DNA of 64,000 nucleotides from Rhynchopus sp. YZ270_cl-10 (GCA_964035575.1 OZ037840.1:1-64000); one strand, 5' to 3'. Positions 34,236 to 44,705 are shown, counted from the stretch's first letter. Program-made: numbers and translations. The notes: generated by a model from the sequence alone, not told the origin.

Positions 34236-34475
34236 CTTACCCTTAGAACTTACCCCCAAAAGACAACTCCGCCCTATTAGTGGGCAAGAGATGGAGGGGA
34301 GAAAGATCTTTCGGACAGTGTACAGGCAAGGATTGGCCTTAAGCCATTTTCGTACTGCTGTCTGACCTCAGGTGTCATCCACATACACAGATCTTCTGCC
34401 GGGGCAATGATTGATGTTTTTGAATAATTCCCCTCCGCTTCTCAAAGGTGTTGCTATGAGATGAGAAATTCTTTC
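34236..34475 (+). ncRNA. Candidate structured RNA, U1-like layout
   Basis: ACTTACC occurs at the start (34236 and again ~15 nt later). Nested stems follow: CTCC/GGAG around GCCCTATTAGTGGGC, then AGATCT/AGATCT enclosing GGACAGTGTAC/GTACTGCTGTC enclosing AAGG/CCTT. A uridine-rich single-stranded ATGTTTTTGAAT site lies near 34410, followed by a final TTCTCA/TGAGAA stem. A 5' ACUUACC, stems, an Sm-like site and a 3' stem are the layout of a U1-type snRNA. The U1-70K loop sequence is not seen and local introns start GTATG rather than GTAAG, so this is only a candidate. Confidence 0.25.
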
Positions 34476-34966
34476 AGAGAAAGAAAATACGGTAAAGACT
34501 GAGAAAAAAAGGGGGGTGATCGAAGTTTCGTTCTATAGTTGCAACAATAAAGCATTACTACACACTAAGGGGCACAAAAAAAAAAAACCCCCCCCCGCAG
34601 AAAAATAAATAAGGCGGAGTGTGCAAGATGGCGTGCTGCCTCACACATTGTTTTTTTTGCCTTCTCTTATTTTTCCACGATGTTGCTTTAATTTTGTCTC
34701 TCAATTTAAAAAATCAACCAAAAAAAAGAAGTTGAAACATGCAAACGCCTCACCGGACGCGCGGCACTGAATAAATATAATAGCAACTACACTACCTTGC
34801 TATGACAGCGGGTACCGGGAGAGACACAACCCAAAACAGTTAAATGGCTTGGCCTTTTAGCCCGGTATACTTTCTTTTCCCCCCCGCATTACTTTTTTGT
34901 TGTTTTGTTTTGTTTCTCAGAAGGAGAATTACTTGTGTGGGGGGAAAGAGAGAAAACTTTTAGTTA
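34476..34966. other. Spacer
   Basis: No gene seen. A short inverted pair (TACCGGG/CCCGGTA) lies near 34810-34868 around GGCTTGGCCTTTTAGCC. Confidence 0.4.
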
Positions 34967-35006
34967 GATGACATGCACGCATAAAGCAGCTCGCTGCTTG
35001 GTCATC
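34967..35006 (+). other. Hairpin family 1, copy
   Basis: GATGAC pairs with GTCATC and AAGCAG with CTGCTT around a CTCG loop. It is the best-paired member and lies 25 nt upstream of another copy. Confidence 0.6.
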
Positions 35007-35020
35007 CAAGGAAGAAAGAA

Positions 35021-35062
35021 AAGTTTATAAGATGATCCGAAGCCTCACGTGCTTAGTCGCCT
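35021..35062 (+). other. Hairpin family 1, copy
   Basis: AAGTTTATAAGATGATCCGA then AGC...GCTTAGTCGCC. The leading TTTATAAGATGA is shared with the copies at 43278 and 63037. Confidence 0.6.
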
Positions 35063-35929
35063 TGATCACATTCGTTATCACGAAGATAACTACTAGATGA
35101 AATATGGGTATTCGCGATGGTTTTTCCTTACCTTTAAAAAGCAGTAAAAAACTTCAAAAAACAAAAATACTTTGCGTATTTACAAATGTTCCGTTTGGGA
35201 AGGACGCTGAAAGGGGACTTTCTTCCTCAAGGAGACAATGACACCGCTGTATTGTGAAGAAGGGGGGAGCAAAAAAAAAAAAAAGGCATTTTTTGTACTG
35301 AAATTTTTTTTTTGAAAAATTGTTGGAATAGTGTAGTTGCCACCAAGCTCCGCTGTCCAATTCAGGGCTGTTCCTTATTCTCGTTTTTCCCCCCAAAAAT
35401 CGCTGGTTTTATTCTCGTTTTTTTCCTTTTTCTTTTATACCCGCAGAGGCAGTTTTTTCCAGCATTTTTGCCAGATTTGAGCCAATCCCGTTCTGTGGTG
35501 GGGGATATACGGAAAAATGGACAAAATTTTAGCGACTTAAATTTTCACAAAATATGAACCCGTACTCGTAAAACAAGGGTCATTTTCAGTCTGAAAACCC
35601 TTCAAACTGAAAATGAAATGAAAGTGAAAGTGTGCTGTTTTTGACTGGGAACAGGTAGCGCCGCAGGCGCACGGTACCCAACTTTTTTCTTTTCCTTTTT
35701 CCTTTTTCTCTGCTTTCTTTTGATTACGCGAGCTGATTGCTCTCCACGGTGGGGTCACATGTGTGCGCAAAAACACTCTAAAGTACCTACTATGAACTAT
35801 GAGGTTCTCTGGTTTAGTCCGGTCTGCAAAAGAGAAAAAACCACAAAAATATCCAAAAATCCCGGGACAAAGAACCAACCTTAGCGCAAAGCCTGCCGGA
35901 GGCAGCTTTTTATTATACATGGTCAAAAT
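35063..35929. other. AT-rich spacer
   Basis: No gene. A fragment at 35645-35680 (GCGCCGCAGGCGCACGGTAC) belongs to the hAT-related family in reverse orientation. 35480-35600 is distantly similar to the 261-bp unit at 44184. Confidence 0.45.
35314..35360 (+). other. Hairpin family 3, copy
   Basis: TGTTGGAATAGTG...AGTTGCCACCAAGCTCCGCTGT. The AGTG.AG/CT.CGCT arms pair with one mismatch and one wobble. Other copies are at 42892 and 57655. Confidence 0.55.
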
Positions 35930-36265
35930 TCGGTCCCCAATCCAGCTCAAGTTGGGGGCCTCCGGCGGAATGTGAGAATTCCTCGGTTATCCAACTGCAG
36001 AGTTCGGCACTTCATTGACATTTGCACCAGGCACGCGTGGTGCACGAATTATCAGTAACCTCAGTACATGTACAAAAGAAATGGCGGTCATGGCACCCAA
36101 AGCGAAGCCACGGTACGCAACATTTCTAAAAAATGTTGACATAAATGTGTCTGCACTGTCGTCGGTAATTATCGTCAGTTTCCATAAATTTTCCTTCCCT
36201 GTTTTGCTAAAACGAAAGTTTCTGGCGAAGCCACGGTACGCAACATTTCAAAAAAATGTTGCTTA
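35930..36265 (-). repeat. hAT-related repeat, partial copy
   Basis: The reverse complement of roughly 29820-30110 of the complete element. It includes the double GTTGCGTACCGTGGCTTCGC motif and CATTCCGCCGGAGGC. The outer terminus is missing. Confidence 0.85.
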
Positions 36266-37049
36266 CCATTGCATATTTTTACTGTCAAACACAGAAGAGC
36301 TACAACTACAGTGTACAGAATACCTTGTTCTTGCTTATTTCGCACATTTGGAGCATGGGACCCCAACATTTTTTCCCTGGTCACTTTTTTCTCAGACAGA
36401 AGTGCCTGAGAGTGCAGACAGAAAGCTTCTTTTTAGGCCTACACACTTTCCCCCTTAGGCGAAAAAAAAGTGCGGCAACCACGAAAATTCCTTCAGTGCG
36501 GCATTTCCAAGATCTAAAATCCATTTTGGGAGGCAGATATAGGGAAAAGTCTGCGCCGCAGGCGGATTTTTTTTTTTGGGGGTGGGAATTTTTTTTTTTT
36601 CCCCCACCCGAAAACCTGATCTTTGGCTTGTTTGCATACCACCCCGACCAGTGGTGTACAAAATTTTGGCTCCTAACCTAGTAGAAGCAGGCTAAAACCC
36701 AACGAAGGAAAAAAGGAAAAAAAAAAAGGAAAAAAAACTCAAAAATCAGAATTCCTTATTCTCATTCTCACTTAGGAACAGCCCTGGTCCAATTTTTGTT
36801 TTTTTTTTTTTTTTCTTGAGAAAAGTCCAGGGTATAAGCTTGGATTTTGGATTTTTTCCAGAATTAGGTTTTTTGAAAATTTTTTTTTTGGTGGGGTTAT
36901 AGACAGGGTTTTATATAGGAATTTTTTCCTGAACAAACAGGGGCAAAAACTGAGGATTCATTTTTTCCCACCCACCCACCCAAAATAAAAGTTGTTTTTT
37001 CGGCTGGGGCCAGTTGTGGTGTGCCTTGAACCCCCTTGGCTGTAAACCC
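36266..37049. other. AT-rich spacer with G/C foldback
   Basis: No gene. A strong hairpin near 36578-36608 pairs GGGGGTGGG with CCCACCC around a T-run. Confidence 0.45.
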
Positions 37050-37312
37050 AATTGATAGCAATTCGTGCACCATAAATGTACTGGCTACTTACAAAGAAAG
37101 GGCGGTCATGGCACCCAAAGGTTCCTAGCGAAGCCACGGTACGCAACATTTCAAAAAATTGCGCTCATAATCGCACATTTTTACAGCCAAACTATGTCAG
37201 GGAAGGGTGGGTTGCAATCTTGCGCCGCAGGCGCACGGTACGCTACTTTTATAATTTCGCCATGATGCATGCTTCCTTTTCTTTCGGTGTTTGACCAAGT
37301 TCTGGCTGTGAC
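37050..37312 (-). repeat. hAT-related repeat, partial copy
   Basis: The reverse complement of the region shared with 38860-39115. It carries GCGAAGCCACGGTACGC, CTTGCGCCGCAGGCGCACG and the CATGATGCATGCTTCC segment. Both termini are missing. Confidence 0.85.
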
Positions 37313-37998
37313 GGGGGTGTGGGTAGGGTGTTGGTCGGGGCCTTGCGTTTCATATGTTAATAAATGTATGCAATGTTCTGGGGGGAATTTATGTGGGATG
37401 GGGATTAGTGGGGGTGCAAAATTATGATTCCCTGATTTTGAGTTTTTTGGGGAGTTTAAGCTCTCGCCTCGACGTGGTAACCTCACTCAGTAGTTTTTGA
37501 TGAGTCCAAAGTGCCTGAACCCCTTCTGAGAGCCTTTTTTTTTTTTTTTTTTTTCCCCGAAAAATTTCAGAATTAGGTTTTTGAACCTAATTCTGAGTAC
37601 CAAGCTAATACCCTGGAAAAGTCAAAATTCTTTCATTTTATTCTTCGGTTGTTAGAAAGTGTCAAAAAAGAGAGAGACGGTTGACCTCTCTTCTCGATTT
37701 TATTTTTGTTTGTGTTTTGCGATTCACTTCATATGGAGGCTCTTTGGCCAGTACCCTCCTTAGAAGGATATGGCGGGTTGCTTTCCATAATCTGTTCAGA
37801 GCAGCTGCCATTTCTGAACGTCTTTTTTTACTATCTCTTTTTTTTGAAAACAGCAAAAAAAAAAAAGGGGGTCATTTTGACAAAGGCCACCCCACACGGT
37901 GCGAGTATTCTAACGTATTCGGTGTTAATGTGTTCTGAGATGTAATTTTCATCAATATTAATTATGTAAAGTGTTGAAAGTGGCGATACAATACCAAA
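37313..37998. other. AT-rich spacer
   Basis: No gene or recognised repeat seen; long T and A runs. Confidence 0.4.
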
Positions 37999-38357
37999 GG
38001 GAAGGCTCGTTTTTCCATTTAATGTTACAAAGTAACAATAAAGGGGGGGGAGGGGGTCCGACCGAAATCCGGGGAAAAAACTTTTTTTTTCGTAACAATG
38101 GCGGGAAAAAGTGGCTTTTTCCAACAACAAGAACTTGTCCATTTCGGCAGATTGACCCCACCACAGTGCGGACGGATTCCGGAAATGCAAATGCGGGTGT
38201 TTTCGGATGTGCACGTCCACTGCGCCTTGTTGTTACAATAAATGAAAATTCGGAAAAACGGTTTTTCCGTGTAACATAGGGGGTGGGGAGGGGGGGGTCA
38301 CCGGGAAAAATGGTTTATTGTTACTTTGTAACATTAAAAGGAAAAACGAGCCTTCCC
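37999..38357. mobile_element. 359-bp inverted-repeat element
   Basis: A ~44-bp terminal inverted repeat starts GGGAAGGCTCGTTTTTCC on both strands with one mismatch and includes ATGTTACAAAGTAACAAT. AAA flanks both ends and could be a short target duplication. The interior has further small inverted repeats. No coding capacity, so it is a MITE-type element. Confidence 0.8.
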
Positions 38358-38534
38358 AAAGCAAAATAAAAAAAGAAAAGGGGGTTTTGAGGGGTTGGGG
38401 AGGGGGGGAGGGGTCCATCAGAACAGCTCTGATGGGGCTTAATCTGAAGAGCAGTGGAGGCACTCGCTCCACACACAATTTGGGGGATATGAAAAGGGAA
38501 AAGGTCATTACGTCATTTACAACAGTATGTCAAC

Positions 38535-38566
38535 AGTATTTCACTCAATAAATTGAGAGCATAGGT
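38535..38566 (+). other. Hairpin family 7, copy
   Basis: AGTATTTCACTCAATAAATT followed by GAGAGCATAGG. The core TCAATAAATTGA is palindromic; other copies are at 49586, 50283 and 60204. Confidence 0.55.
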
Positions 38567-38607
38567 GGTACGCGCAGCGGTGAAAATCTTGGGCAGTAAG
38601 CCCGGGA

Positions 38608-38720
38608 AAACCCGGGCTTAATTAATTTTGCGCAGAGCAAGCCCGGGTTCGAAGGCCGGGTTTACCCGGGCTTAAGCCTGGGTTTTCCCCGGGTTTTAAC
38701 TTTTCTGGGGTGGGCTGCCC
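38608..38720. repeat. CCCGGG hairpin cluster, left
   Basis: AAGCCCGGG/CCCGGGCTT hairpins around a 4-nt A loop, then AATTAATTTTGC, then a second, less regular set. A matching cluster lies at 39372-39460, on the other side of a hAT-related copy. Confidence 0.65.
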
Positions 38721-38845
38721 CACCCCACTCCGGGGGGTGTAGCCTCAGGGTGCAGCCCGGGGTAGTCAGTCACCGAAACGAAGCTCTGTTGACAGAAAAC
38801 AACAAAATCAGTAAAGAAAACACACACGTCTATACTCAAGGGTTA

Positions 38846-39245
38846 CCCACACCCAGAGCGCGACTTAATTGGTCAAACGCCGAAGGAAAAGGAAGCATGC
38901 ATCATGGCGAAATAATAAAAGTAGCGTACCTTGCGCCTGCGGCGCAAGCTTGCAACCCACCCTTCCCATCACATAATTTGGCTGTAAAAATGTGCAAATA
39001 TAAGCTCAATTTTTTGAAATGGTGCGTACCGTGGCTTCGCTTTGGGTGCCATGACCGCCCTTTCTTTGTTATAAATGTACTGTGGCTACTGACAATTCGC
39101 GCCTGGTGCACGAATTGTTATCAATGAAGTGCTGAATTAGATAACCGAGGAATTTTCATATTCCGCCGGAGGCAACTTGAGCTGGGTTGGGGATCCGGCT
39201 CGACCGAGTTTCAGCGAAAACCCCCAAAACCTATAATATCCCCTG
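38846..39245 (+). repeat. hAT-related repeat with intact right terminus
   Basis: Same orientation as the complete element, sharing its right two-fifths including CATTCCGCCGGAGGC, the ACCGAGTTTCAGCGAAAA arm and the terminal CCTATAATATCCCCTG. The left terminus and its flanking duplication were not found. Confidence 0.85.
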
Positions 39246-39371
39246 CGGAGGGGAAAATTATTTTTTTGGGCTGACCGAGCCAGCCCCTCGTGGGCGGAAT
39301 TCTCTTTTGAACCCTGGGTTTGCAGAAATTTTTTTACACCAGTATTTTAATTATTTTCACAAAAAAAACCA

Positions 39372-39460
39372 AGCCCGGGTACAAACCCGGGCTTCGAATT
39401 AATTTTGCTAGCTGGGGAAGCCCGGGATTTTCAACCCTGGGTACGCGGCTAAAAAAAGGG
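39372..39460. repeat. CCCGGG hairpin cluster, right
   Basis: AAGCCCGGGT pairs with ACCCGGGCTT around a short loop and is followed by AATTAATTTTGC, as in the left cluster. Confidence 0.65.
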
Positions 39461-40410
39461 TATTTTTAGCAGTTTGTTATCTTTTTTTTATCAGTGGAAA
39501 ATGGGGGGTTTCAGCCACACCAATATAGGGATCAACAAAAATGTTCCCATCTTTCAAAACAAAAACAAAAAAAAGAAGAAAAAAAACTTGCAGCACCTTC
39601 ACAATTGAAGGCATGAGGGGAACAACAGCTTCGAAAAAACCGGTCATCACGCAGACTTTTCTGCACGCATTTTCAGTGGGTTTGATGCCTGCAACCTTTG
39701 AGGCGTCAGTATGCATCATTATTCCAACTGTTCTGCGCTGATGACTTTGCTAACAAAAATAAAAAATAATAAAAACTCCGTTCATCTTTTGTTTAGTTGG
39801 TATGCTACCCACGTCATACGCTAAAGATGTTCCAAAACCACACAGGTGCAAGTGGTTCAATATACAAACTGAGTTCAGGATTTCAATAAAAAAATTTTTT
39901 TTAAAAGAAGGGGGAACAATATGAGAACGAAAAAATAGGAGGAGATTTTTTCGCTTTTTTTTTTTTTCTACTAAAATATGTCGCGTGGTTTTGTGTGGAT
40001 CAAAACAACAAGTTAGTGGGGGGCACTGCCATCGTCGTTTCTATACCCTTGATTGAACACTTGATGTGCAAAGAAAAGAGTCGCAAGGAGGTGGAAGCAA
40101 AGATTCAGCCACCGCCTTGTACCAGAGCTGGACACATACACATATACAACCTTTGTGTGGAACACAACCCATACTGAGAAAGAAAAAAAAAGGGGGGCGT
40201 GAAACATCGACTCTTTTTAGGCGTGATCGAAGAAAAACGTCCGAAAAAATGCAAAAAAAATAGTTTAAATAGTAATCATCGAAACAACAAAATCGTTGAT
40301 TTTTTTTTTTGTTGTTGATTTTTATGACAATCGCCCACCTAGCTGGAGGGAGTATTCTGTAGTAAACTTTCTGTAAGAAATTTGTTTCATGTACTTTCAT
40401 ATCTAAGAAA
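39461..40410. other. AT-rich spacer
   Basis: No gene supported. A lone TTTCAGCCACACC (family 6 half) lies at 39505. Confidence 0.4.
39792..39826 (+). other. Hairpin family 5, copy 1
   Basis: TTTAG pairs with CTAAA around TTGGTATGCTACCCACG and TCATACG. The copy at 58327 keeps the loop but has TTAGG/CCTA arms, a paired change. Confidence 0.55.
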
Positions 40411-40463
40411 AGTTTATATTATGAGCCTAAGCCTCTCTCTCTCTGCTTAGTCTGATTAGCCAC
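40411..40463 (+). other. Hairpin family 1, copy
   Basis: AGTTTATATTATGAGCCTAA then GC...GCTTAGTCTGATTAGCC with a longer CT-rich loop. Confidence 0.55.
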
Positions 40464-40804
40464 CATCGAAGAAAAAGTACAAGTACGTCCTATACAGATT
40501 TGTAAAAAAAAAATTGCAAAAAAAAATTGCGAATCTTCCGGACGCCATTCACGTTGCAATCGATCAACAACCAAAATCTGAATAATCACTCTTTTTTTTT
40601 CGTCGAATCTCAGTTGTGTTGTGCTCGGGAAAATAAATTACCGATTAACCTCAAGAGGCGGTATGAATGTGTGAGTGTGGGGTCGTGTGTCCGTGAACGG
40701 CTGGTATGACCGTACACATGCATCACACTTTCTGACAACGACCACCAGCTAAAAAAAAGAAATAAAAAATTGAGATGAACGTGCCTTTCGTGCACATCTA
40801 GAAA

Positions 40805-41380
40805 TACTGGGTGATTTATAAAGTTGTTAAAATAAAATTAAATAATTATTTTACCCCCAAAAATATCCCCCAGGTAACAACCATTTAGTAACAAAATAAT
40901 TATTTTGTAAAATTAAAATAAAAATGTATCTGGCCCAGGTAACAAACCCGGAAAACTGTAAAATAAAAATTGGAAAAAAAACATCACCTCTCGCCTGACG
41001 TGTGGTGATGGTGGTGAGGGTCAAAAAAGTTCCTGGTAGAACCGTAGTTGAACCACGGGAGGGCCCTGGGTAACTGACCGCACCATAAAATCCTTTGCCT
41101 GCGGCGCCATTTTCATTTTTGCTCCGCGTTCGTTGAGTGACTCTGTAGTGTGAAAAGCTAGATTTTTACACCGTACCCTGATTTTTTTTCGCCTGCGGCG
41201 CCATTTTGTCAGAAGGTCCAGGTAACTGTTACTGTTATTTGCAAAAATAAAAAATATAAAAATCCGGAGGAAGAAAATGCCAGGTAACAAAACCGGAAAA
41301 CTGTTTGTTACTAAAAAATAAAATTCGCTTTTTTAGAGACACCCCCAGGTTACTATAACAACAATCTGAATCACCCAGTA
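40805..41380. mobile_element. ~575-bp MITE with TA-flanked CTGGGTGATT termini
   Basis: TACTGGGTGATT at the left is matched by AATCACCCAGTA at the right. TA target sites with short inverted repeats suggest a Tc1/mariner-type MITE. The interior has several CCAGGTAAC sub-repeats and two GCCTGCGGCGCCAT motifs near 41100 and 41195. Confidence 0.65.
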
Positions 41381-41487
41381 ATGGAGAAAAAAATATGAGT
41401 GACGCCAAGATGAATCTGAGCCTCGCAATACTTGACATCTAGAATCTAGAATGCCATAAATAATAAAGAAATAAAAAATCAAACTGA

Positions 41488-41546
41488 TGTGGCTGAATGG
41501 AGGTGCACAAAGTACGCAAAGAAGTGCGAATCACCCTTCAGCCACA
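41488..41546. other. Hairpin family 6, copy
   Basis: TGTGGCTGAA and TTCAGCCACA form a perfect 10-bp stem around a ~40-nt loop containing CGCAAAGAAGTGCGAATCAC. An inverted copy of the loop and right arm lies at 49484-49543. Confidence 0.7.
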
Positions 41547-42043
41547 CCATAAACTTTTTTTGTTTTGTTCAGTTTTTCCCATCCAGAAAAAGATAAGAAA
41601 ACTTTGAATACATCTCGTACATACCCTTTTGCGGGTACATAGTAAGAAGGAAAATGAAACACACAATTTAGACAAAAAAAAAATCGTATGTTTTCACAAA
41701 ATCGAATAAGAAGGAGAACCTGATTGGTACGATGACCCTGTAGCTTCAAGGGAGGCTAGTTGGCAGTCACCTTCGAAAAATAAAAATTTCCCAGACATCT
41801 ATTTTTTTATTTTTTTGACTGGCAAATTACAAACGGCACACAACAGACCAGTCAAGGGGACGACCAGAAGCACTACTATCCCAAAACAACTTGTGTTTTA
41901 CAACTAGTTTTACGATATCATGAATGTCAGGAGCATTTATGTCTAGTCTTACACCGTAGTGTAACACTACTGGTTTCGCAACTCATCGTTCTGGCCAGTA
42001 GTTTCACTAGTAGTCCCCCCTGATTAATCTGTTGTGTAGTTAT

Positions 42044-42099
42044 TGATGCAGGCCCCCTCCGACCGACTCACGCACGATAGCCAGCCCCGGATGAAAGCA
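42044..42099 (+). other. Short dispersed repeat family 2, copy
   Basis: TTATTGATGCAGGCC...CCGACTCACGCACGAT...CCAGCCCCGGATGAAAGC. Four copies occur in the window, all on the plus strand. Confidence 0.6.
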
Positions 42100-42891
42100 C
42101 AATAACCAAATGCACGTTGTTGATCGAGTATGTGGCATAGTTTAGGCCATCACACCGCCAACGCAATAAAAAAAGTAAAATATGGGGGGGATAAGGGGGG
42201 GGTTTGATCGCAAACAAAAAATGAAAAAAAATCGAAATGAAATCAAAAGTTGTGAAAAAAGAGAAAGTTGAAAAAGTACCAAACGCACACCGTTCATCAG
42301 CGGATGGACTGGGGGAGGGGAGGAGGGGGAGACTGAAAAATTCAAAATGAAGAAGGAAAAAAAAAAGGGGATTTGGGAATATTTTGGAGATAGGATGGGA
42401 AAGGGATCAGAAGAAAAAAAAAGGAAAAAAAGAAGAAAAAACTGCATTCCTTATTCCAAAAAGAGAAAAGTGGGGCTTCAAGAAGGGGGGTGGGGATCAA
42501 GATCAACGAAAAAAAGAACGCTTTCGTTTAGGTGATTGTACCAGGATTGTAAGTCGAAAAAAGCCAAAAAATGGGACAAACAAAACAAAACAAAAAAAAT
42601 AAAATCGGAACTGACAATGCTAGCGTTTTCCAATGAGCCGAACTCACGTCGTCTGCAAGCACAACATAACCCTACAGGCCCAACACCCAAGAAGACGTCA
42701 GAAACAGTACTCCATTATCTTTCAAAATTTTTTTCATAATGAAAGCACGGGTGTACCTCTTGGAGGCCTTCTTAATACTGATGCCTTGGGACCGTAACAT
42801 AATGTAAACGGGAGAAAATCGAATGGGTGCAAAAAAAACCCGCATTCACACACTATAAATGGGGTTGGAAAAAAAAAGGTGAAATACGATA

Positions 42892-42945
42892 GAAAAATTT
42901 GTTGGGATAGTGGAGTTGCCACCGCAAGCCTCCACTGTCAAATTT
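42892..42945 (+). other. Hairpin family 3, copy
   Basis: GGGATAGTGGAG TTGCCACC ... CTCCACTGTCAA; AGTGGAG pairs perfectly with CTCCACT. Confidence 0.65.
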
Positions 42946-43090
42946 TGTAAGTATGGTGATACCGAAATATCGGGGGATGCAGCCTACTAACTAAAACACA
43001 CAATAAACGTAACCAAAACAAACCTCCCAGAAGGGGGGGCATATATCGCTGTATAGTCTTGTTGCTTCTTCTTAGGGAGAACATTGTGAA

Positions 43091-43150
43091 GTTATTAATG
43101 CAGGCACCTCGAACTGACCTACGTACGATGCCAGCCCCGGAGATGAAAGC
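43091..43150 (+). other. Short dispersed repeat family 2, copy
   Basis: GTTATTAATGCAGGCACCTC...ACTGACCTACGTACGATG...CCAGCCCCGG and AGATGAAAGC. A family 1 hairpin follows 130 bp downstream. Confidence 0.6.
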
Positions 43151-43277
43151 AAAAAAAAAAAGGGAGGAGTCGGGAAAACGAAAGGTGGTTGGTCAAGGCT
43201 CAGCGAAGCTATTGCGAGACAGCTTTAGACGCCGGGTTGCCACCGTACAAGAAAGGAGACCTTAAAAAAGGGGGGAA

Positions 43278-43316
43278 ATTTATAAGATGAACCTAAGCCT
43301 CTTGCTTAGTCATCTC
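43278..43316 (+). other. Hairpin family 1, copy
   Basis: ATTTATAAGATGAACCTAAG then C...GCTTAGTCATC. GATGA/TCATC and CTAAGC/GCTTAG pair exactly. Confidence 0.65.
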
Positions 43317-43448
43317 AGAAATTGAGGGGTTGGGGTTTAGGCAAGATGCATACCACTTAGCCTTGAAAAACAAAAAACAGAAATCTTGAAAGATGAATGT
43401 GTTGCGAACACATAAATAGCTGATAAATCATTTAATGGGGAAAGAAAA

Positions 43449-43631
43449 GTTTGTAAGATAACCTTACTTGGGGGCCGAATAAAGCACGTCCGTGTTTTAT
43501 TTGACTTTTTGTTGGAGTTTTTGGCAAACGGGGCATGTTTGAAAAAAAAAAAAGCAAGGTAAAAAGTCCGATACGTGCTTTATTCGAGGTACCTCGTTTA
43601 TTCGGCCCCAGTAAGCTTCTTAGCCACCTTT
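43449..43631 (+). other. Hairpin family 1, copy split by a MITE
   Basis: The left half AGTTTGTAAGATAACCTTA (ending 43466) and right half TAAGCTTCTTAGCCACC (from 43612) together make a family member. A 145-bp element sits between them. Confidence 0.6.
43467..43611. mobile_element. 145-bp MITE, Tc1/mariner-like
   Basis: The left terminus CTTGGGGGCCGAATAAA is matched by the inverted right terminus CTGGGGCCGAATAAA, with TA on both sides (43465-43466 and 43612-43613). GCACGT-containing subterminal repeats follow. No coding capacity. Confidence 0.8.
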
Positions 43632-43639
43632 TAAAAAAA

Positions 43640-44077
43640 ACAAGTAATTGCTATCGGAAAAAAAACGGGTGTGATGTGGAACTCCATCCTGTAGAAATAA
43701 TCTACAACACGCCCAGCATTCTGCTCTTCTGCAGGTATGCTAACGCTCTTCGTAAGCTCCCAGACCAACTGGGACGCCAGCATCTGAAACGTTCAAGAAG
43801 GGGGGCTGTCCTCTTCGTCCAGCACCATCTGCTCGATAGCGTTGTTGGACGTCGGCTCGGCAGGCTCGGCGTGTTCCAGCTCGTTTTTGTCCACAGGCTC
43901 CCCACATTGTCGTCGTCGTTGGAGCAGTGCCGAAGGAACACAGAATGCACAGACTACAACACATCGATCACACCAGGCGCATCAGCACCTCCAGCAAATC
44001 GCCAGGATGCTACGGTGGTTTCGAAAATCGCGCGGAGTTTTCCACAGCACACCCGTTTTTCCTTAGCAATTACTTGT
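43640..44077. mobile_element. 438-bp inverted-repeat element enclosing exon-like sequence
   Basis: ACAAGTAATTGCTA...CGGGTGTG at the left is matched by its inverted copy at the right over ~35 bp. The interior (about 43690-43980) is GC-richer than the surroundings. On the minus strand it reads as two protein-like stretches: NELEHAEPAEPTSNNAIEQM...DEEDSPPS ending in a stop, and ASQLVWELTKSVSIPAEEQN after a TTTCAG acceptor-like site. This may be a captured gene fragment or the end of a real gene. Confidence 0.5.
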
Positions 44078-44183
44078 CCTTGTTGTTACTGTTGTTTTCA
44101 ACCACCTTCCTTCAACCCTTGTAGGGATCAGTTGTAATTTTTTTCGCGAAAACATGAAATTATACATTTCAAGAGAACAAATT

Positions 44184-44705
44184 AAAAAGGGTCCTTATTT
44201 GCATTTTTGGGCTCCGCCCGTGCAGTGGTGGGGTCAATCTCGAAAATTGGACAATTTTTTGACTACTTAAATTTTGAGAAATATGAGCCCGGTTGCTTAT
44301 ACGTGGGGCCCATTTTCAGCTAAAATTTTCCTCAAAATCTGGTTTTGTAAAATTGACCCTTTACTCCCCCCCCACATCGATTTCAATACTATACCTTACT
44401 TCACCTACGGTTACCCTTACAGGGGGGTGAAGGAAGGTAAGTTGAAAAAGGGTCCTTATTTGCATTTTTGGGCTCCGCCCGTGCAGTGGTGGGGTCAATC
44501 TCGAAAATTGGACAATTTTTTGACTACTTAAATTTTGAGAAATATGAGCCCGGTTGCTTATACGTGGGGCCCATTTTCAGCTAAAATTTTCCTCAAAATC
44601 TGGTTTTGTAAAATTGACCCTTTACTCCCCCCCCACATCGATTTCAATACTATACCTTACTTCACCTACGGTTACCCTTACAGGGGGGTGAAGGAAGGTA
44701 AGTTG
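44184..44705. repeat. Two identical tandem 261-bp units
   Basis: 44184-44444 recurs at 44445-44705 with no difference that I can see, and the first bases of a third unit follow. The unit includes CCCGTGCAGTGGTGGGGTCA and ACTTAAATTTTGAGAAATAT. It is related to the interior of the element at 55129-55867. It lies just downstream of the stop of the first LamG-Pro gene. Confidence 0.95.

Larger units (their letters stand above)
41381..42891. other. AT-rich spacer
   Basis: No gene supported. It contains the family 6 hairpin at 41488 and the family 2 copy at 42044, listed separately, and purine-rich runs at 42340-42440. Confidence 0.4.
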
